A stretch of 51,647 nucleotides of DNA from positions 1-51,647 of the forward strand of contig NZ_JABFAJ010000008.1 of NCBI RefSeq assembly GCF_013085345.1. Direction: 5' to 3'. The stretch comes from Isoptericola sediminis. GTDB taxonomy: Bacteria; Actinomycetota; Actinomycetes; Actinomycetales; Cellulomonadaceae. Below the pieces are notes generated by a model. The model saw only the letters and a list, made by a program, of their open reading frames with translations. It searched no databases and was not told the DNA's origin. Below are positions 1 to 9,048 of this stretch, piece after piece; the stretch's first letter is position 1; every line of letters begins with the position of its first letter. The translations under genes were made by a program, and so were the position numbers.

Positions 1-980
1 GCGGTGCCGTCCGGGCGCTCCTCGGTCCCGTCGGCCGTCGCGTCGTGCGGGCCGTGCTCGTCGGCCGAGGGCGGGGTGCGGCTGTCGTCCGCGGCGGAGC
101 CACCGCTGGTGACCGCGTCCGCGCCCGGCGTGGCGGGACGGGCCACGGGCGAGGCGGAGTGGTCCTCGGGCGAGGCGGAGTGGTCCTCGGGCGAGGCGGA
201 GTGGTCCTCGGGCTCCGACGCCGGAGACGTGCCGGAGCCGCCTCCGTCCGTGAGAGCGCCGGCGGACCGCGGACCGGAGGCCCGCGCGGGGGTGACCTGC
301 GGGTTCGCGGACCCGAGGACGGACCCCCCGGTCACGGTGACACCGACCCGTTCGGCCTGCTCCCGCAGGCTGCTCAGCTCCCGTGCCACCGACCGGACGG
401 CGAACCCGGAGACGATGTCCAGCGCCCCGGCCACGAACGCGAACAGGGCGAACACGATCGCCACGAGCCGGAGCACGTCGAGGGAGTCCAGCGGCCGGGT
501 GACCAGCAGCAGCCCGAACAGCGTCGCCGTGATCCCGAACGCGACCATCCACGGCCAGCCGAGGTCGCGGTTCCGGGTCAGCGCGGCCCCGCCGATGATC
601 GCCACCACGCCGAGCACGATCGCCCAGACGGCGAGCACGTAGTAGAGCGGGGTGGGTGTCAGGTCCGGCCACAGGGCCACGGCGGCACCGAATCCGATGT
701 TCACGCCCGCCTGGGCGAGCCACCAGGCGGATCCGACCTGCCGACTGTGCGCCACCCACTGGACCAGGACCAGCACCCCGTCGAACGCCAGGAAGATCCC
801 GATGAGCAGCCGCAGGATCTCCAGCTCCTCGAGCGGCTCGATCATCAGCAGCAGGCCGAGCACGATGAAGGCCGTGCCCCGCAGCACGGGCAGCCACCAG
901 ATCCGCCGGAAGGGGTTGTGCGGGTCCGGCGGCGTCGCGTCGACCGTCTCGTCCGGGGTGGGTGCGTCGTCGCGTGCCAT
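1..980 (-). CDS. HdeD/DUF308-family membrane protein (3' end cut by window edge)
   Basis: The minus-strand frame opens at the ATG at 980 and stays open to the window edge, so the C-terminus is missing. After a short acidic N-terminus the protein shows six hydrophobic helices in two similar halves (roughly residues 28-195), with short loops such as LGLLLMIEPLEEL and FGLLLVTRPLDSL. This matches the HdeD/DUF308 fold of small integral membrane proteins linked in E. coli to acid stress. A short helix (SSLREQAERV) follows, then a long Ser/Asp/Pro-rich cytoplasmic-looking tail holding three EDHSASP heptads encoded by 21-bp repeats. A GAAGGG ribosome site precedes the ATG, and TAGCAT (1021-1016, minus) could be a -10. 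The cellular role is unknown; the family call rests on hydropathy and motif resemblance. Confidence 0.75.
   Translation of the reverse strand, partial: MARDDAPTPDETVDATPPDPHNPFRRIWWLPVLRGTAFIVLGLLLMIEPLEELEILRLLIGIFLAFDGVLVLVQWVAHSRQVGSAWWLAQAGVNIGFGAAVALWPDLTPTPLYYVLAVWAIVLGVVAIIGGAALTRNRDLGWPWMVAFGITATLFGLLLVTRPLDSLDVLRLVAIVFALFAFVAGALDIVSGFAVRSVARELSSLREQAERVGVTVTGGSVLGSANPQVTPARASGPRSAGALTDGGGSGTSPASEPEDHSASPEDHSASPEDHSASPVARPATPGADAVTSGGSAADDSRTPPSADEHGPHDATADGTEERPDGT
151..213. repeat. Three perfect 21-bp tandem repeats
   Basis: The unit GAGGCGGAGTGGTCCTCGGG plus C occurs three times head to tail (151-171, 172-192, 193-213). On the minus strand it encodes the heptapeptide EDHSASP three times in the C-terminal tail of the HdeD-like protein. 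Because the unit is a multiple of three, copy-number change would not shift the frame. Confidence 0.95.
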
Positions 981-1051
981 GCGAGCCCTTCGTCGATGCC
1001 TGCTGACCTGCGGCCATGCTATGCGCACCGGCGCGGACGCGCCCGGGAGCC

Positions 1052-1711
1052 TCAGGGGGCGGGGGCGTCCTGCGGCGGGGTGACGAGGATCAGGTCGAGG
1101 TAGGCCCCCAGCGTGGCCGCCATGTCCGGGCGCTGTGCGCGCGGGAGGTCGCGGGCGAGCAGCCACTGCAGCTGCATGCCGTCCATGATCGCGACGAGCG
1201 AGCGCGCCGTGGTCTCGAGGTCGAGCCCGGGCACGAGCTCGCCGGCGTCCCGGCGGGCGGCGAGCTCGTCGACGATCAGCGCGATCGTCCGGGCGTATCG
1301 CCGTTCGAAGTACGCGTGCGCGGGGTGGTCCGCGGAGGTCGCCTCCGCGGCGACCGAGGTGTACAGGTCGACGATGGCGGGCCGGAGCGCGTTGCGCTCC
1401 ATCAGGTGCACGAGCGCGGTGAAGAGGTCGGTCCCCCGCTCCCGGTCCGCCTCGAGGTCCGCCTCGTCGACCGCGTCGCGGTGCTCCAGGAGCGCCTCGA
1501 GCACCGCGGCCTTGGTCGGGAAGTGATGCAGCAGGCCGGGATGGGAGATGCCGGCGGCACCGGCGATGTCCCGCAGCGAGGTGCCGTGGAAGCCGGCCTC
1601 CCCGAACAGCGTGATCGCCGCCTGCAGGATCTGCTCGCGCTTCCTGCGCCCCCGGGCGTAGCCCCCCGCCCGCGCGGCTCCGGCCTGCGGCGTCGCACCC
1701 GTCGTCGTCAT
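1052..1711 (-). CDS. TetR-family transcriptional regulator
   Basis: 219 residues. The N-terminal HTH (about residues 24-70) carries the TetR pattern: RREQIL-type helix 1, AGFHGTSLRDIA, AGISHPGLLHHFPTK and VLEALLE. The rest is the all-helical ligand and dimerisation domain, with no recognisable ligand signature. The ATG at 1711 has AAGGAGTG just upstream. The gene is divergent from the MFS exporter that starts at 1868, and a pair of palindromic sites lies between them, so autorepression together with control of the exporter is the natural inference. The final codons lie about 70 bp downstream of the HdeD-like gene start, which reads the same way. Confidence 0.9.
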   Translation of the reverse strand: MTTTGATPQAGAARAGGYARGRRKREQILQAAITLFGEAGFHGTSLRDIAGAAGISHPGLLHHFPTKAAVLEALLEHRDAVDEADLEADRERGTDLFTALVHLMERNALRPAIVDLYTSVAAEATSADHPAHAYFERRYARTIALIVDELAARRDAGELVPGLDLETTARSLVAIMDGMQLQWLLARDLPRAQRPDMAATLGAYLDLILVTPPQDAPAP

Positions 1712-1761
1712 CGCACTCCTTCGCCCGTCACGTGGCCATCATGCCAGGGTCGCACGAACCC

Positions 1762-1794
1762 CGACCAGTCGGTAAGTGCCCGTCCGACCGGTCG
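1762..1794. promoter_or_regulatory. Paired palindromic candidate TetR operator
   Basis: CGACCAGTCGG (1762-1772) and CCGACCGGTCG (1784-1794) form an inverted repeat with one mismatch and an 11-bp spacer, giving 22 bp centre to centre (two helical turns). Each half is itself almost palindromic around CGACC/GGTCG, so two dimers could bind on one DNA face. It lies between tetR (ATG 1711) and the exporter (GTG 1868). Confidence 0.55.
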
Positions 1795-1867
1795 AAGATC
1801 CGTGATGACCGCCACTCCTCACCCCGGCCGACGTCCGGGCCCGACGTCGCGGTGACAGGATGTCCCG

Positions 1868-3043
1868 GTGACACACCGCACCGTCCGGGACGCCGCCGCG
1901 GGGATCACGGTCCTGGCGGTGGCGAACTTCGTCGCCATCACGACCGAGGTCCTGCCGGTCGGCCTGCTGCCGCAGCTCGCGGGTGGCCTCGGCGTCCCCG
2001 AGTCCACCGCCGGGTTGCTGGTGTCCGTCTACGCCTTCGTCGTCGCCGCGTGCGCGGTGCCGCTGACGCTGGCCACACGGCGCCTGGCCCGCAAGCCGCT
2101 CCTGCTCACGACGGTCGTCGTCTACACCGCCGCGAACCTGCTCGCCGCCGTCGCACCGTCCTTCGCCGTCGTCGTGGCCGCCCGGACGCTCGGCGGCCTC
2201 GGGCACGCCCTGTTCTTCTCGGTGTCCATCGCCTACGCGGCACGGCTGGTCTCGCCGCTGTACACGGGACGCGCCGTGACGCTCGTGACCACCGGTGGCA
2301 CCTTCGGGTTCGTCCTGGGCGTCCCGCTGTCCACCTCGCTGGGGGCGGCCGTCGGCTGGCGGTGGTCCTTCGCCGTCCTGGCCGGCGTCTGCGCGCTCAC
2401 CGCGGTCCTCGTCGCCCGGTTGCTGCCCCCGGTGGAGGTCGCGCCGGGTGCGGGCGAGGGCGCCTCCTCCGACGCCCGTGGCGGGCGTTCGCGCCTCGGG
2501 ATCGTCGTCGGCACCAACACCCTGCTGTTCGTGGGCCAGTACACCGTCTACACGTTCATCTCGTTGCTGCTGCTCGCGACGGGGCTCGGCGAGGCCGCGG
2601 TCGGACCGGCCCTGCTCGTGTTCGGCGCCCTGGGGATCCTGGGCCTGTGGGCGGCCGGCCGCTACCTGGACCGCAGGCCACGGACCCTGACCCTCGCCAC
2701 GATCGCCGTGATGGTGCTCGCCCTGGCGGCCGTCGCGCTGGGGCTGCCGCACCAGGGCGTGGTGCTGGTCGGTGCGGCCGTCTGGCTCGCCGCGTTCGGG
2801 GCGGTGCCGGCCGCCTTCCAGACGCTGGCGCTGCGGGCCCGCGGTGCGAGCGCCGACGTCGCCGGGGCGTTCGTCAACGCCACCTCGAACCTCGGCATCG
2901 GTCTGGGGGCGGCCGTGGGGTCCGTGGTCGTCGCGGGACCGGGTCTGGCGACCCTCGCCTGGACCGGGGCGGCGGCCATGGCGCTGGCCGGTGCCGTGGT
3001 CGTCGTGGCACGGCAGGCGTTCCCGCACGACCCCGCGCGGTAA
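1868..3043 (+). CDS. MFS transporter, probable drug or sugar efflux permease
   Basis: 391 residues, with about twelve hydrophobic segments spanning nearly the whole chain and a loop at the middle (around residues 190-205), the usual length and layout of 12-TM major facilitator exporters of the AraJ/sugar-efflux (DHA1) type. The N-terminus contains FVAITTEVLPVGLLPQLAGG, close to the helix-1 signature TEFVPVGLLP of that group. The stretch RTLGGLGHALFF near residue 110 is the motif-C-like segment. The GTG at 1868 is preceded by GACAGGA. Export across the inner membrane by proton antiport is family knowledge; the substrate cannot be read. The neighbouring divergent TetR gene suggests induction by a toxic ligand. 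Confidence 0.85.
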   Translation: MTHRTVRDAAAGITVLAVANFVAITTEVLPVGLLPQLAGGLGVPESTAGLLVSVYAFVVAACAVPLTLATRRLARKPLLLTTVVVYTAANLLAAVAPSFAVVVAARTLGGLGHALFFSVSIAYAARLVSPLYTGRAVTLVTTGGTFGFVLGVPLSTSLGAAVGWRWSFAVLAGVCALTAVLVARLLPPVEVAPGAGEGASSDARGGRSRLGIVVGTNTLLFVGQYTVYTFISLLLLATGLGEAAVGPALLVFGALGILGLWAAGRYLDRRPRTLTLATIAVMVLALAAVALGLPHQGVVLVGAAVWLAAFGAVPAAFQTLALRARGASADVAGAFVNATSNLGIGLGAAVGSVVVAGPGLATLAWTGAAAMALAGAVVVVARQAFPHDPAR

Positions 3044-3088
3044 CCCGCACGTGACGATGCCGTAGCACCCTGGTGGCAGGCTGGGCGC

Positions 3089-3622
3089 ATGTCCGAGGTC
3101 GGGGATGGGTCCGCAGGTCCGAGCAGCAGGCGGCGGCGTCTGGCGAGTCCGACGGAACCGATGATCACGGACTACTTCGCCGCACCCTCCGACGCCCTGG
3201 CCGCGACGGTGCTGCAGGTCGAGGACGGGCCCAGCACACCGACGCGCGGTTCGGGCGAACCCCTCTTCGACACCGTGGCCCTGCCGTCCGTCGACCCGTT
3301 CGTCGCCCTCGCCGTGCTGGCCGGCACCACGTTCGGGCTGCCCTACGGCGAGGTGACCGGCGCCGCGCGCCACGGGCAGGTCGTCGACGGCCGCGACGAG
3401 GGGCCGTTCGTCGTCACCGTCGCCGACGAGCTGGCCGCGCACCTGGCGGCGGCGTCCCCCCACCAGCTCGGCGAGGCGGCGCAGCGCTGGGTGCACGGAG
3501 GCGAGCACGCGGGCGACGCCGAGGAGCTGGCACGGGCCCTCCAGGGCCTCGGCGAGCTCGCGTGGCGGGCCGCCGACGTCCGCCACCACCTGTACTGCTG
3601 GACGCGGTGGCCGGCCCGGTGA
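3089..3622 (+). CDS. Conserved-looking hypothetical protein
   Basis: 177 residues; no family recognised. The first 25 residues are basic and Ser-rich. The rest is a soluble, Ala- and Leu-rich mixed sequence with a helical C-terminal half (DELAAHLAAA, AEELARALQGLGELAWRAADV) ending in HHLYCWTRWPAR. The ATG at 3089 lies 6 nt after CAGGCT, a plausible -10 for leaderless transcription, which supports this start. An internal ATG at 3161 (MITDYFAAPSD) would give 153 residues and begins where the folded part seems to start. It is convergent with the TPR-like gene at 3627. Confidence 0.6.
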   Translation: MSEVGDGSAGPSSRRRRLASPTEPMITDYFAAPSDALAATVLQVEDGPSTPTRGSGEPLFDTVALPSVDPFVALAVLAGTTFGLPYGEVTGAARHGQVVDGRDEGPFVVTVADELAAHLAAASPHQLGEAAQRWVHGGEHAGDAEELARALQGLGELAWRAADVRHHLYCWTRWPAR

Positions 3623-3626
3623 GGGG

Positions 3627-4106
3627 TCAGCCGGAGAACAGCGAGGAGGCCCGGCGCAGCGCGGCGCGCGCGCGGCGGCGGTCGTGGGCGGCGTCGTAGG
3701 CGAACGCCAGGTGGTACCAGGCCCGCCAGCTCTCGGGCTCGGCCTCGACGGCCCGCTGCGCCTCCGCGAACGCGGCGTCGGCCGCGTCGCGGTCGATGCG
3801 TCCCCCCGGGGACCGGGGCAGGTCGTCGACCGGGAGCTCGCCGGACCCGGCGAGGGTGTCGGCCATGCGCTGCACCCGGGCCGCCAGCCAGAACTCGCGG
3901 GCGATGAGCCCGACCACGAGCAGCGGGATGACGAGCACCGCCACGCCGATCGCGACCAGCACCGCCTCGCCGCTGGCGATCATCGCGACGCCGCGTCCGA
4001 CGATCGCCCAGACGTAGATCGCCAGCAGCCCGGTGACGGCCAGGGCGCCGACGAGACCGCGCGGCGGGCGGCTCCGGGTGGCCGGGGACGGCTCGGACGA
4101 GGTCAC
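3627..4106 (-). CDS. Two-TM protein with C-terminal TPR-like helices
   Basis: 159 residues from the GTG at 4106, which overlaps the dapB stop as GTGA, so translational coupling with dapB is likely. Two membrane helices are visible at about residues 18-37 and 47-70. A soluble region follows, whose end (FAEAQRAVEAEPESWRAWYHLAFAYDAAHDRRRARAALRRA, about 112-155) reads like one and a half TPR units with the W..LAxAY pattern. The domain probably lies in the cytoplasm and mediates protein contacts. A TPR-like partner gene next to dapB is common in actinomycetes, but its role is not established. The longer open frame upstream runs antisense in-frame through dapB and is not used. Confidence 0.75.
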   Translation of the reverse strand: MTSSEPSPATRSRPPRGLVGALAVTGLLAIYVWAIVGRGVAMIASGEAVLVAIGVAVLVIPLLVVGLIAREFWLAARVQRMADTLAGSGELPVDDLPRSPGGRIDRDAADAAFAEAQRAVEAEPESWRAWYHLAFAYDAAHDRRRARAALRRASSLFSG

Positions 4107-4882
4107 GACAGGTCCAGCACGTTCTCGAGGCCGACGGTGAGGCCCGGCCGCGAGCCGACCTCGCGCACCGCGAGCAGCACGCCCGGCATGAACGAGGCGC
4201 GGTCGAAGGAGTCCTGCCGGATCGTGAGCTGCTCGCCGGCGTTGCCGAACAGGATCTCCTCGTGGGCGACGAGACCGCGCAGCCGGACCGCGTGCACCCG
4301 GACCCCGTCGACGTCCGCGCCCCGGGCGTCCCAGCCGTTCTGGGTGGCGTCCGGGGACGGCTCCAGGCCGGCCTCCGCCCGTGCGGCGGCGATCGCGGCC
4401 GCCGTGTGCCGCGCCGTGCCGGAGGGCGCGTCGACCTTGTCCGGGTGGTGCAGCTCGACGACCTCCGCGGACTCGAAGTAGCGCGCCGCCCGGGCGGCGA
4501 ACGTCATCGCCAGCACGGCGGACAACCCGAAGTTCGGCGCGATGAGGACGCCAGGACCCGGCCCGTCGCCCGCCGCGGCGAGCCGCTCGAGGTGCTCGGC
4601 CACCCGGCCGCGCGAGTCGTCGTCCCAGCCGGTGGTCCCGACCACGACGTCGGCGCCGGCGTCCAGCGCCGCGTGCACGTTCGCCTCGGTGGCGGCGGGG
4701 ACGCTGAAGTCGACCGCGACCTGGGCCCCGGACTCGCGGACGACGGCCGCCACGTCGTCGCCGGCGCCGATGCGCGCGACGAGCTCCAGGTCCTCGGCGG
4801 CCTCGACGGCGGCGCACGTCTGGCCACCCATGCGGCCGGCCGCCCCGACGACGGCCACCCTCACGGCGCTGCTGCTGCTCAC
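4103..4882 (-). CDS. dapB: 4-hydroxy-tetrahydrodipicolinate reductase
   Basis: About 259 residues. DapB reduces hydroxy-tetrahydrodipicolinate with NAD(P)H in the diaminopimelate/lysine pathway, feeding peptidoglycan and lysine synthesis in the cytoplasm. Visible signatures are the N-terminal dinucleotide motif VVGAAGRMG, the GTTGWDD segment, IAPNFGLSAVL, and the family hallmark ELHHPDKVDAPSGTA with the catalytic His/Lys pair. I prefer the GTG at 4882 to the ATG at 4888 because the GAGGAG ribosome site abuts the ATG but sits 6 nt before the GTG. It follows the M16 protease gene closely and overlaps the downstream TPR-like gene by 4 bp. Confidence 0.95.
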   Translation of the reverse strand: MSSSSAVRVAVVGAAGRMGGQTCAAVEAAEDLELVARIGAGDDVAAVVRESGAQVAVDFSVPAATEANVHAALDAGADVVVGTTGWDDDSRGRVAEHLERLAAAGDGPGPGVLIAPNFGLSAVLAMTFAARAARYFESAEVVELHHPDKVDAPSGTARHTAAAIAAARAEAGLEPSPDATQNGWDARGADVDGVRVHAVRLRGLVAHEEILFGNAGEQLTIRQDSFDRASFMPGVLLAVREVGSRPGLTVGLENVLDLS

Positions 4883-4892
4883 GATCATCTCC

Positions 4893-6221
4893 TCATTCCG
4901 TGAAGGGCCCCACCCGCACCACCGACCGCGGCCGCGCGGCCAGGTCGGCGGCGAGCTCCCGCACGTCCTCGCGGGTCACGGACCGGATGCGCTCCAGGGA
5001 CTCGTCGACGGTCATCAGCTCGCCCAGGACGAGCTCGGACCGGCCCAGGCGGCTCATCCGCGACCCGGTGTCCTCGAGCCCGAGCACGAGCCCGCCGGAG
5101 AGCTGCCCGACGGACCGGTCGAGCTCCGCGACGGTGATGCCGTCCTCGGCCAGCCGGTCGAGCTCGGCGCCGAGCATCGTGACGACCTCGTCGGTGCGCC
5201 CGGGCGTGCATCCCGCGTACAGCCCGAAGGTCCCCAGTCCCCCGTGGCCCTGGGCGAAGGAGTACGTGGCGTAGGCGAGCCCGCGCTTCTCCCGGATCTC
5301 CTGGAACAGCCGCGAGGACATGCTGCCGCCGAGCACCGCGTTGAGCACGGTCATGGTGAAGCGGCGCTCGTCGGTCGCGCTCAGCCCGGTGGTGCCGAGG
5401 ATGACGTTCGCCTGCTCGATCGGGCGGTGCACGGTGACGTCCACGCCCTCGGTGGGCACGCCGTCCGACTCCGGGGCGTCCGACCGCCGCGGCCGCGGGC
5501 TGGCGGGGACGGTCAGGTCCCAGCCGCCGGCCGACAACGCCTCGCCGACCTGGTCGACGAGCCGGTCGTGGTCGACACCGCCTGCCGCCGCGACCACGAG
5601 GGTCTCGGGCCGGTAGTGCCACCGGTAGTGCTCCCAGACCGCCTCGCGCGGCACGCCACGGATCGCGTCCGGGGTGCCGCCGATCGGACGGCCCAGCGGG
5701 TGGCTGCCGAGCACGGCGGCGGCGAACCGCTCGTGCGCCAGGTCCGCGGGGTCGTCCTCGGCCATCGCGAGCTCCTCGAGGATCACACCCCGCTCCGTCT
5801 CGAGCTCGTCGGGGTCGAGCCGTGCCGAGGTCATCATGTCGCTGACGACGTCGACCGCCATCGGGACGTCGGCGTCGAGCACCCGCGCGTAGTAGCACGT
5901 GTGCTCCTTGCCGGTCGCGGCGTTGGCCTCGCCGCCGACGGCGTCGAACGCCTCGGCGATGTCCAGCGCCGACCGGCGCGCCGTGCCCTTGAACAGCAGG
6001 TGCTCGAGGAAGTGGGTCGATCCGTGGTGCCCGTCGGTCTCGTCGCGGGACCCGACGCCGACCCAGGCGCCGACGGTGGCCGAGCGCAGCCCCGGCATGT
6101 GCTCGGTCAGCACACGCACACCGCCGGGCAGGACGGTGCGACGGATCGTCGCACCGTCCTGCCCGGCGGTCAGCTCGGCACCCGGCTGATCCGCTCCGAC
6201 GAGCGGCAGGTGCTGGCTCAT
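4893..6221 (-). CDS. M16-family zinc metalloprotease (processing-peptidase-like)
   Basis: 442 residues. The inverted zinc motif HxxEH is present as HFLEH (H70, E73, H74), followed by the downstream Glu region ETERGVILEEL (about 140-150) that supplies the third ligand in this family. The C-terminal, catalytically inert M16 half contains GLAYATYSF and the Gly-rich segment. The length is normal for single-chain bacterial PqqL/YmxG-like peptidases. In many Gram-positive genomes this gene directly follows pnp, as here, with 8 bp between them. Its natural substrate is unknown; a role in turnover of peptides is family inference. The ATG at 6221 has no strong ribosome site, so coupling to pnp termination is likely. 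Confidence 0.9.
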   Translation of the reverse strand: MSQHLPLVGADQPGAELTAGQDGATIRRTVLPGGVRVLTEHMPGLRSATVGAWVGVGSRDETDGHHGSTHFLEHLLFKGTARRSALDIAEAFDAVGGEANAATGKEHTCYYARVLDADVPMAVDVVSDMMTSARLDPDELETERGVILEELAMAEDDPADLAHERFAAAVLGSHPLGRPIGGTPDAIRGVPREAVWEHYRWHYRPETLVVAAAGGVDHDRLVDQVGEALSAGGWDLTVPASPRPRRSDAPESDGVPTEGVDVTVHRPIEQANVILGTTGLSATDERRFTMTVLNAVLGGSMSSRLFQEIREKRGLAYATYSFAQGHGGLGTFGLYAGCTPGRTDEVVTMLGAELDRLAEDGITVAELDRSVGQLSGGLVLGLEDTGSRMSRLGRSELVLGELMTVDESLERIRSVTREDVRELAADLAARPRSVVRVGPFTE

Positions 6222-6229
6222 GGGTGAGA

Positions 6230-8476
6230 TCAGGCCTCGCTCGCCTCGGTGGCGACGGCCTCGTCGGCGGGCTTGTCGTCCTCCTCGGTGATCGCGACCA
6301 GCGACAGCTTGCCGCGGGAGTCGATCTCACCGATCTCGACCTGGATCTTCTGGCCGATGGACAGGACGTCGTCGACGTTCTCCACCCGCTTGCCACCGAC
6401 CAGCTTGCGCAGCTGGCTGATGTGCAGCAGACCGTCCTTGCCGGGGGCCAGCGAGATGAAGGCCCCGAACGAGGTGGTCTTGACCACGGTGCCGACGAAG
6501 CGCTCGCCGACCTCGGGGACGTGCGGGTTGGCGATCGCGTTGATCGACGCCCGCGCCGCCTCGGCGCTCGGGCCGTCAGTCGCACCGATGTAGACCGTGC
6601 CGTCGTCCTCGATGGAGATGTCCGCGCCGGTCTCCTCCTGGATCTGGTTGATCATCTTGCCCTTGGGCCCGATGACCTCACCGATCTTGTCGACGGGGAC
6701 CTTGACCGCGATGACGCGCGGCGCGTTCGGCGACATCTCGTCCGGGGTGTCGATGGCCTCGGCGATGACGTCGAGGATCGTCAGACGGGCGTCGTGGGCC
6801 TGACCCAGCGCGGCCGACAGCACGGAGGCCGGGATGCCGTCGAGCTTGGTGTCGAGCTGGATGGCGGTGACGAACTCCCGGGTGCCGGCGACCTTGAAGT
6901 CCATGTCGCCGAAGGCGTCCTCGGCACCGAGGATGTCGGTCATCGCGGCGTAGCGGGTCTCCCCGTCCACCGTGTCCGAGACCAGGCCCATCGCGATGCC
7001 CGCCACCGGCGCCTTGAGGGGCACTCCGGCGTTGAGCAGCGACAGCGTCGAGGCGCAGACCGAGCCCATCGAGGTGGACCCGTTGGAGCCGAGGGCCTCG
7101 GAGACCTGGCGGATCGCGTACGGGAACTCCTCGCGGCTCGGCAGCACCGGGACCAGGGCGCGCTCGGCGAGCGCGCCGTGGCCGATCTCACGGCGCTTGG
7201 GCGAGCCGACACGGCCGGTCTCACCGGTCGAGTACGGCGGGAAGTTGTAGTTGTGCATGTAGCGCTTGCGCGTGACCGGCCCCAGGGAGTCGATCTGCTG
7301 CTCCATGCGCAGCATGTTCAGCGTCGTGACGCCCAGGATCTGGGTCTCGCCACGCTCGAACAGCGCCGAGCCGTGCACCCGCGGGAGCACCTCGACCTCG
7401 GCCGACAGGGTGCGGATGTCCGCGAGCCCACGGCCGTCGATCCGCACGCCGTCGGTCAGCACGCGCTGACGCACGAGCTGCTTCTGCAGGGAGCGGAAGG
7501 CCGCCGAGAGCTCCTTCTCGCGGCCCTCGAACTGCTCGGCGAGCTGCTCGAGCATCCCCGCCTTGATCTCGTCGAGGCGGTTCTCGCGCTCCTGCTTGTC
7601 GCCGATCGCCAGGGCCTCGGCGGCCGGGGCGGAGACCGCGGACTCGACGGCGGCGTAGGCGTCGTCGGCGTAGTCCGGGAAAAGCGGGAACTCGGCGACG
7701 TCCTTGGCCGACTGCGAGGCCAGCGAGAGCTGGGCGTCGCACAGGGCGGCGATGAACGGCTTGGCCGCGTCGATGCCCTCGGCCACGACCTGCTCGGTCG
7801 GGGCGGTGGCGCCCTCGTTCTTGACCAGGTTCCAGGCGTCGTCGGTGGCCTCGGCCTCGATCATCGCGATGGCGACGTCCTCGGAACCGTCGGCGGCGGT
7901 GACCTTGCGGCCCGCGACGACCATCTCGAAGACGGCGCGCTCCTTGTCCGAGTACTTCGGGAAGGCGACCCACTGGTCGTCGATGAGCGCGATGCGCACG
8001 GCGCCGGCCGGGCCGGAGAACGGCAGGCCGGAGATCTGCGTCGACGCGGACGCGGCGTTCATCGCCAGCACGTCGTAGGCGTCGTCCGGGTGCTGCGCCA
8101 TGACGGTGATGACGATCTGCACCTCGTTCCGCAGGCCCTTGACGAAGAGCGGGCGCAGCGGGCGGTCGGTGAGCCGGCAGGTGAGGATCGCCTCGGTGGA
8201 CGGGCGGCCCTCACGGCGGAAGAACGAGCCGGGGATGCGGCCCGCGGCGTACATCCGCTCCTCGACGTCCACCGTCAGCGGGAAGAAGTCGAACTGGTCC
8301 TTGGGGTGCTTACCGACCGCGGTGGTCGACAGCAGCATGGTCTCGTCGTCGAGGTAGGCGGAGACGGCGCCGGCGGCCTGCCGGGCCAGTCGGCCGGTCT
8401 CGAAGCGGACGGTACGGGTGCCGAAGCGGCCGTTGTCGATGACGGCCTCGGCGGACTGGATCTCGGGACCCTCCAC
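6230..8476 (-). CDS. pnp: Polyribonucleotide nucleotidyltransferase (PNPase)
   Basis: About 748 residues from the GTG at 8476, placed by the AAGGAGGG site 5 nt upstream. PNPase degrades RNA 3' to 5' phosphorolytically and acts in RNA turnover. Domains in order are RNase PH 1 (about 15-145), the all-helical linker, RNase PH 2 (about 330-555) with GQAHDARL-like active-site context, a KH domain with [12 protein letters not shown], and an S1 domain ending near GKLSLV. The C-terminus is short and acidic. It lies downstream of rpsO, the classic rpsO-pnp pair, separated by a strong hairpin where transcripts may end or be cleaved. Confidence 0.97.
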   Translation of the reverse strand: MEGPEIQSAEAVIDNGRFGTRTVRFETGRLARQAAGAVSAYLDDETMLLSTTAVGKHPKDQFDFFPLTVDVEERMYAAGRIPGSFFRREGRPSTEAILTCRLTDRPLRPLFVKGLRNEVQIVITVMAQHPDDAYDVLAMNAASASTQISGLPFSGPAGAVRIALIDDQWVAFPKYSDKERAVFEMVVAGRKVTAADGSEDVAIAMIEAEATDDAWNLVKNEGATAPTEQVVAEGIDAAKPFIAALCDAQLSLASQSAKDVAEFPLFPDYADDAYAAVESAVSAPAAEALAIGDKQERENRLDEIKAGMLEQLAEQFEGREKELSAAFRSLQKQLVRQRVLTDGVRIDGRGLADIRTLSAEVEVLPRVHGSALFERGETQILGVTTLNMLRMEQQIDSLGPVTRKRYMHNYNFPPYSTGETGRVGSPKRREIGHGALAERALVPVLPSREEFPYAIRQVSEALGSNGSTSMGSVCASTLSLLNAGVPLKAPVAGIAMGLVSDTVDGETRYAAMTDILGAEDAFGDMDFKVAGTREFVTAIQLDTKLDGIPASVLSAALGQAHDARLTILDVIAEAIDTPDEMSPNAPRVIAVKVPVDKIGEVIGPKGKMINQIQEETGADISIEDDGTVYIGATDGPSAEAARASINAIANPHVPEVGERFVGTVVKTTSFGAFISLAPGKDGLLHISQLRKLVGGKRVENVDDVLSIGQKIQVEIGEIDSRGKLSLVAITEEDDKPADEAVATEASEA

Positions 8477-8643
8477 GGGTGCCCTCCTTGCTCTCGAAGG
8501 CGCCGCCCGCCCGAGCGACGGTCTTCGATCGAGGCCCTCGGAGCACACCGGGGGAACCGGCGGATCGGGGGGCCACTACCGAGGACCGGACGACGGCCCG
8601 GCGGCGCGGTGTGCGTGTTACGTCTACAAGGACATCACACCAG

Positions 8644-8678
8644 ACCAGCCCGGTCCCTGCGAGAGGGACCGGGCTGGT
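8644..8678 (-). terminator. Perfect 15-bp hairpin between rpsO and pnp
   Basis: ACCAGCCCGGTCCCT (8644-8658) pairs fully with AGGGACCGGGCTGGT (8664-8678) around a GCGAG loop. It lies 10 bp past the rpsO stop in the minus direction. There is no clear U run, so it may work as an attenuating terminator or as an RNase processing site rather than a full stop. Confidence 0.8.
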
Positions 8679-8687
8679 GGCGGGACG

Positions 8688-8957
8688 TCAGCGGCGCAGG
8701 CCGAGGCGCTCGATGAGCGCGCGGTAGCGCTGGATGTCGACCTTCTGCAGGTAGCTGAGCAGACGGCGACGCTGGCCGACCAGGAGGAGCAGACCACGAC
8801 GGGAGTGGTGGTCCTGCTTGTGCTCCTTGAGGTGCTCGGTCAGGTCGGTGATCCGCTGGGTCAGCAGAGCGATCTGGACCTCCGGCGAGCCGGTGTCGCC
8901 CTCGTGAGTCGCGTACTCGGTGATGATGTTCTGCTTCGTGGCAGCGTCGAGCGGCAT
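8688..8957 (-). CDS. rpsO: 30S ribosomal protein S15
   Basis: 89 residues, the standard S15 length. S15 binds 16S rRNA early in assembly of the 30S platform. Diagnostic segments are [37 protein letters not shown] and [11 protein letters not shown]. The ATG at 8957 has an AGAAGGAGAG ribosome site. A TACGAT -10 candidate lies about 90 nt upstream at the end of ribF. The order ribF-rpsO-pnp is typical of actinomycetes. Confidence 0.98.
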   Translation of the reverse strand: MPLDAATKQNIITEYATHEGDTGSPEVQIALLTQRITDLTEHLKEHKQDHHSRRGLLLLVGQRRRLLSYLQKVDIQRYRALIERLGLRR

Positions 8958-9042
8958 GGCTCTCCTTCTGGTGTCGTTGCGCGGTGCTCCGGGACTTCTT
9001 CACCGGGCGCTCTGGATCCGCGGCCGATCTACGGCAGCGACC

Positions 9043-9048
9043 ATCGTA
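9043..9048 (-). promoter_or_regulatory. Candidate -10 for rpsO
   Basis: TACGAT on the minus strand fits TANNNT and abuts the ribF stop, giving a leader of roughly 80 nt before rpsO. A second TANNNT-like element (TAGATC) lies about 15 nt downstream. No good -35 is visible. Confidence 0.4.

Noticed and set aside
4-1103. Plus-strand frames at the left edge
   Set aside because: The minus strand there reads a coherent six-TM HdeD-like protein; the plus frames are low-complexity shadows.
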